From: Baffinella frigidus
Lineage: Eukaryota; Cryptophyceae; Cryptomonadales; Baffinellaceae
Direction: 5' to 3'
Length of the DNA: 14,868 bases
NCBI GenBank assembly: GCA_026770585.1
Contig: MU646686.1
Span: 104,435-119,302 of the forward strand
The notes below the pieces were generated by a model. It saw only the letters and a program-made list of their open reading frames with translations, ran no database searches and had not been told where the DNA came from. The translations under genes were made by a program, and so were the position numbers. Each line of letters begins with the position of its first letter. The stretch's first letter is position 1. Of this stretch, positions 9,201 through 14,341 are shown piece by piece.

Positions 9201-12200
9201 GGAAGCCTAACCCGGAAGCCTAACCCCAACCCGGAAGCCTAACCCCAACCCGGAAGCCTAACCAGAAATGCGAAACGCTGGCCCCTGAAGCCTCAACGCT
9301 TAACCTCAACGCTAACCCGAATCGGCGACCAACAGGTGCAGAAGCTGTCGTACACGCCGCGGCGCTCGGCACTGCTCAAGAATGCCAACTGCCTCGTCAT
9401 CATCGAGGCACGCCACACGCTCCTGCTTCCTAGACACACTCGCCTGCTGCTTGGACACACTTGGATGTTTCATAGACACACTCGGCTGCTTCCTGGATAC
9501 ACTCGGCTGCTTCATAGACACACTCGGCTGCTTCCTAGACACACGCCGCGGCGCTCGGCGCTGCTCAAGAACGCCAACTGCCTCGTCATCATCGAGGCAC
9601 GCCACACCCTTCTGCTTCCTAGACACACTCGCCCGCTGCTTGGACACACTTGGATGTTTCATAGACACACTTGTCTGCTTCGTAGACACGCTCGGCTTCT
9701 TCCTAGACACACTTGTCTGCTTCGTAGACACACTCGGCTGCACCCTAGACACACTCGCCCGCTTCCTAGACACACTCCGCGGCGCTGCTGAAGGACGCCA
9801 ACTGCCTCGTCATCATCAGAGGTCAACCGAAATCCGAAACCCTGAACCCGAAACCCGGAACCCTAAAAACGAAGCCTGAAACCAGAATCCGGAGGGCCAC
9901 TGTAGTGTCTGTACCCTAAAACCTAAACCCCATCCCCTCAACCCTACGCCCTCAACCCTGAACCCCAACCCCCAAACCCCGAACCCCAAACCCCAAACCC
10001 CAACCCCTCAACCCCAACCCCTCAACACCAGTCGGACCACAACTCGTCGGCGGTGGCGGAGTTGACGGAACCTAATCCCCAACCACCAACCCTAAACCCC
10101 ACACCCTAATCACCGACCCTACACCCTAATCCAGAGCTCCACTTTCATCAAGAGGGGCACTTTAGTTGAGTAGCGCCTCAACCCTGAACCCCCACACCCC
10201 AACCCCTGAACCCCAATTCCTGAAGCGCAGTCGGACCACAACTCGTCGGCGGTGGCGGAGCTGACGGAGCCGGACAAGATGGAGGACGAGGAGGAGGAGG
10301 AGGCAGCGATGCCCCGCGGCATCTACGGCGTCGAGCGCGCCGGTCCTTAACCCCGAAACCCGAAACCCGAAACCCGAAACCGAAACCCGAAACCCTAGAA
10401 CCTAGACCCTAATCTCTGATCCATAATTCACAAAGCCTACGCCCTGAACCCTAAAACCGAAACCCGAAACCCGAAAACCGGAACCCGGAACCCGGAACCC
10501 GGAACCCGGAACGCCCTACACTCTAGAACCCGAAACCTTACACCCGGAACCCGATACCTGAACCCTGAACCCGGAACCCGAAAGCGCAAACGCTAAGCCT
10601 GGTCCCGTGAGAGCAGGGGCCATCCCCCCTGGAGCGGTCGGGACCACAATTCGTCGGCGGTGGCGAGCTGACGGAACCTAATCCCCAACGGAACCTAATC
10701 CCTAACCACCAACCCTAAACCCCACACCCTAATCACCGACCCTACCGGAAACCAGAACCCGATAGCGCAAACGGTAGAGCTATTCCGGTAGGATTTGTCG
10801 CGTTTTCGATTTCGCGACTTCGAGACTTCAAGACTTCGTTTGTACCATGAGATTTGAAACGGCGTGTTTTAAAACATTTTACGCCCTTTAAAACCTTTTT
10901 GAAGTCTGAAATCTTGAAATCTCGAAGTCGAAAACGCGACAAGTCCTACCGGAATGGCTCTAACCCTGGTCCCGTCCTCGCAGGGGCGGCGCGGTGGGCG
11001 TCGTGTATACGGGTCGTCGACCCCGTCGAGAAGGAGACGGTCCAGGTGCAGACCCCCCCCCCCCGTGCTTTACAACGCTAGTGCTTTACAAAATTGCTTT
11101 ACAAAGCTACAGTGCTTTACAAACGCTTCTAGCTGTGTGTGTGCTTTACAAACCTGCCAGGTGTGTTGAGGCGAAACCCCAAACCCTCTGCCTCGGGCTA
11201 ACCCCTAACCTGTCTCAACCTTAAAACGCTAACCCCGCGCGACAGGCGATTGCGCTTGGAGAGGACGAGGCGGCACTTAGCTTGGTGGCCTGCTCCTTCC
11301 ACGAACGCAAGGTTACGAGCCCCGAAACCCGAAACCCGAAACCCTCCCCAACCCGACACCCGAAACACCGTTGTGGATCCGGGGTGTCATCTTGCGTTCG
11401 TGGTGGCACCCCGGATCCATAACGGTCTGTTGAAGGGCGAGACGTTCCCCCAAACCCTACACCCTAAATCCGAAACCCGAAACCCGAAACCCGAAACCCG
11501 ACTCCCGAAACCCGAAACCCGAAACCCGACACCGCAAGGTGCTCTTCTAAACCCGACTCCCCAAACCCTAGTGTCAGAATTCGACCGGTTCAGTCGCATA
11601 CCAAATCCCATATCAAATCCACTTTCTGGGAAAAGTCGGATACCAAATGGTTTGGCAAACCCGACACCCGAAACCACAAGGTGCTCCTTCCACGAACGCA
11701 AGGTTATGAGCCCCGAAACCTAACGGTCTGTTGAAGGAGACCCTACACCCTACACCCTGCACCCTACACCCTACACCCTTCACCCTACACCCTGCACCCT
11801 GCACCCTACACCCTGCACCCTACACCCCACACCCCACACCCCACACCCTACACCCTACACCCTACACCCGAATGCAGGGTACCCTGAATCCGAAACCCGC
11901 CTCCCCAAACCCGACACCCGAAAATCACAAGGTGCTCTTCCAGATAACGAGTTGGAGTGCGGCTGCAAACCCCTCGACGCTGAACCCTGCATCCCAGATC
12001 CTGAACCCTAAACCCTGAACCCTAACTCCAAAACTCTAACCCCATCAACCATCAACCATAAACCCCAAACCCCAAACCCTAAACCCTAAACCCTAAACCC
12101 TAAACCCTAAACCCTAGCCCATAAACCACAAACCCTAACCCATAAACCATAAACCCTAACCCAGCAACCATAAACCATAAACCATAAACCATAACCCATA

Positions 12201-14309
12201 AACTATAAACCTCAAACCCTGAACCCGAAACCCTCACGCAGGGCGACACGTTCGTGCTGGTCGGCACGGTCACGAAAGCGAAGCTCGCCCAACGCGGGTA
12301 CACTCTACACCCGAAACCCGAAACCCGAAACGCTGAACCCTAAACAATGCACTCTAAAACCTAAACCCGAAACCCGAAACCCGAAACCGAACCCCCTTTG
12401 CCCTAAACCCTCACCCACTTAACCCTGCACCCTCGACCCTAGACCCTTAACTCTAAACCCTAAACCCTAAACCCTAAACCCTAAACCTAACCCCCTTTAC
12501 CGTAAACCTCGCCCACTTTACCCTCAACCCCGAAATTCCAAACCCTAAATCCAACCCCCATCCACCTAACCCGACACCAGAAACCCAACCCCCTCCAAAA
12601 AACTCCCGAAACACGAAACCCGAAACCTAACCCGAAACACGAAACCCGAAACCTGAAACCCGAAACCTAACCCGAAACCTGACCCCAAACGCTATTCCAG
12701 GTCGCTGCGACACATCCACACGTACCTAGTAGAAACCCTGCACGCTTATCTCTGGACATAAAATGTTCTCAACTCCACCCCGATTTGGCTGTCATCTAAT
12801 TGCTGGTGGTAACCCTATTCCAAACCGCACCCACTCACCCCGAAACCCGAAACCTCGAAACCCGAAACCCGAAACCACGAAACCTCTGGAGCACGAAACC
12901 CGAAAGCTGACCCGAGAGCCTGTTTCAGGTCGCCGGGGCACATCCACACGTACCTGGTAGAAGGCAACCAGCTGATCCTGCAGCACAAGACCGAGGTCGA
13001 GGGCGCCCCCCGCGCTCTCGCGTCCTTCCAGGGCAAGGTCATTCCCGAAACCCCTCTAGCGCTGACTAATAGTATTTTAGTGTGGACTAATAGTGTTCTA
13101 GTGCTGACTAATAGTATTCTAGTGCTGACCAATAGTATTTTAGTGCTTACTAATAGTGGTGTAGTGCTGACTAATAGTATTATGGTCTGACTAAACCCCC
13201 TAACAACCGCAGGTTCTGGTGGGGCTGGCGCTACCGACCGGGACATCAATTCTAGTGCTGACTCATAGTGTTCTAGTGCTCGCTAATAGTATTCTAGTGC
13301 TGACTAAAAGTATTATATTGCTGACCACTAGTATTATAGTGCTGACTAATAGTGTTATAGTGCTGACTAAAACCCCTCAAAACACGGCAGGTGCTGGTGG
13401 GGCTGGCGCTACCGACCGGGACATCAATTCTTGACTCGATAGTATTCTAGTGCTGACTAATAGCATTCTAGTGCTGACTAGTAGTACTATAGTGCTGACT
13501 AATAGTATTCTAGTGCTGACTAATAATATTCTAGTGCTGACTAAAACCCCTAAAAAATGGCAGGTTCTGGTGGGGCTGGCGCTACCGACCGGGACATCTC
13601 TGCGCATGTACGATCTCGGGAAGAAGAAGCTCCTCCGGAAGTACTCCCCAAACCCTACCGACCACCCACATAAACCCTAACCCCTAAACCGTTAACATGA
13701 ACCATACCTAAATCCTCCCTAAGCCCTACCGACCATAAACCCTAAACCCTAAACCCTAAACATGAACCATACCTAAATCATCCCTAAGCCCTACCGACCA
13801 TAAACCCTAAACCCTAAACCCTAAACCCTAAACCCTAAACCCTTATTTCTAAACCCTTATTCCTAAACCCTAAACGATCTCGGGAAGAAGAAGCTCCTCC
13901 GCAAGTACTCCCCAAACCCTGCCGACCTCCTACATAAACCCTAAACCCTAAACTCTAAACCCTAAACCCTAAACCCTAAACACGAACCATACCTAAATCC
14001 TCTCTAAGCCCTACCGACCCTAAACCCTAAACCCTAACCCTAAACCCTAAACCCTAAACCCTTATTCCTAAACCCTAAACGACTTCGGGAAGAAGAAGCT
14101 CCTCCGCAAGTACTCCCCAAACCCTACCGACCGACCGCCTACATAAACCCTACCTAAACCGAAACCCTACCGGAACCCTACCGATACCCTACCTAAACCC
14201 TACGTAACCGCACACCCCAAACCCTACACCCCAAACCATACACCCTAAACCCTGAACCGTAAACATGAACCATACCTAAATCCTCCCTAAGCCCTACCGA
14301 CCATACACC

Positions 14310-14341
<32 letters not shown>

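Larger units (their letters stand above)
8794..9335 (+). other. Intron 11
   Basis: TGATACGACACCTGAAAC repeated three times (8810-8872), CCCGAAA/CCCTAAA heptamers, three short 5' copies of exon 12, and a CCCGGAAGCCTAA repeat (9198-9262). Confidence 0.82.
9408..10230 (+). other. Intron 12 (GC donor)
   Basis: Two blocks of a 21-base array with 3' copies of exon 12, then CCCGAAA/CCCTCAA/CCCCAAA heptamers, a 5' partial copy of exon 13, and a mixed unique stretch at 10129-10175. Confidence 0.8.
10343..10983 (+). other. Intron 13
   Basis: CCCGAAA/CCCGGAA tracts (10354-10580), an empty-site copy of the exon 14 acceptor region (10583-10620), a displaced 5' exon 13 copy with its flank (10638-10745), and a foldback element just before exon 14. 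Confidence 0.85.
11312..12241 (+). other. Intron 15
   Basis: CCCGAAA tracts, a 20-base-arm inverted repeat (11367-11426), a duplicated AACGGTCTGTTGAAGG (11421, 11723), a 3' copy of exon 15, a CCCTACA/CCCTGCA tract (11740-11870), and CCCTAAA and CCATAAA tracts (12060-12220). Confidence 0.85.

Noticed and set aside
9312-9773. Reverse-strand open frame of SVSRKQP repeats
   Set aside because: Antisense of exon 12 and its 21-base array; open because the period is a multiple of 3.
12060-12120. Chromosome end or true telomere
   Set aside because: Heptamer tracts are short, of mixed variants and lie within introns between consecutive exons of one gene.
12815-13249. Reverse-strand open frame with LLVSTRI repeats
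   Set aside because: Antisense of exon 17 and the satellite; no start context or homology.
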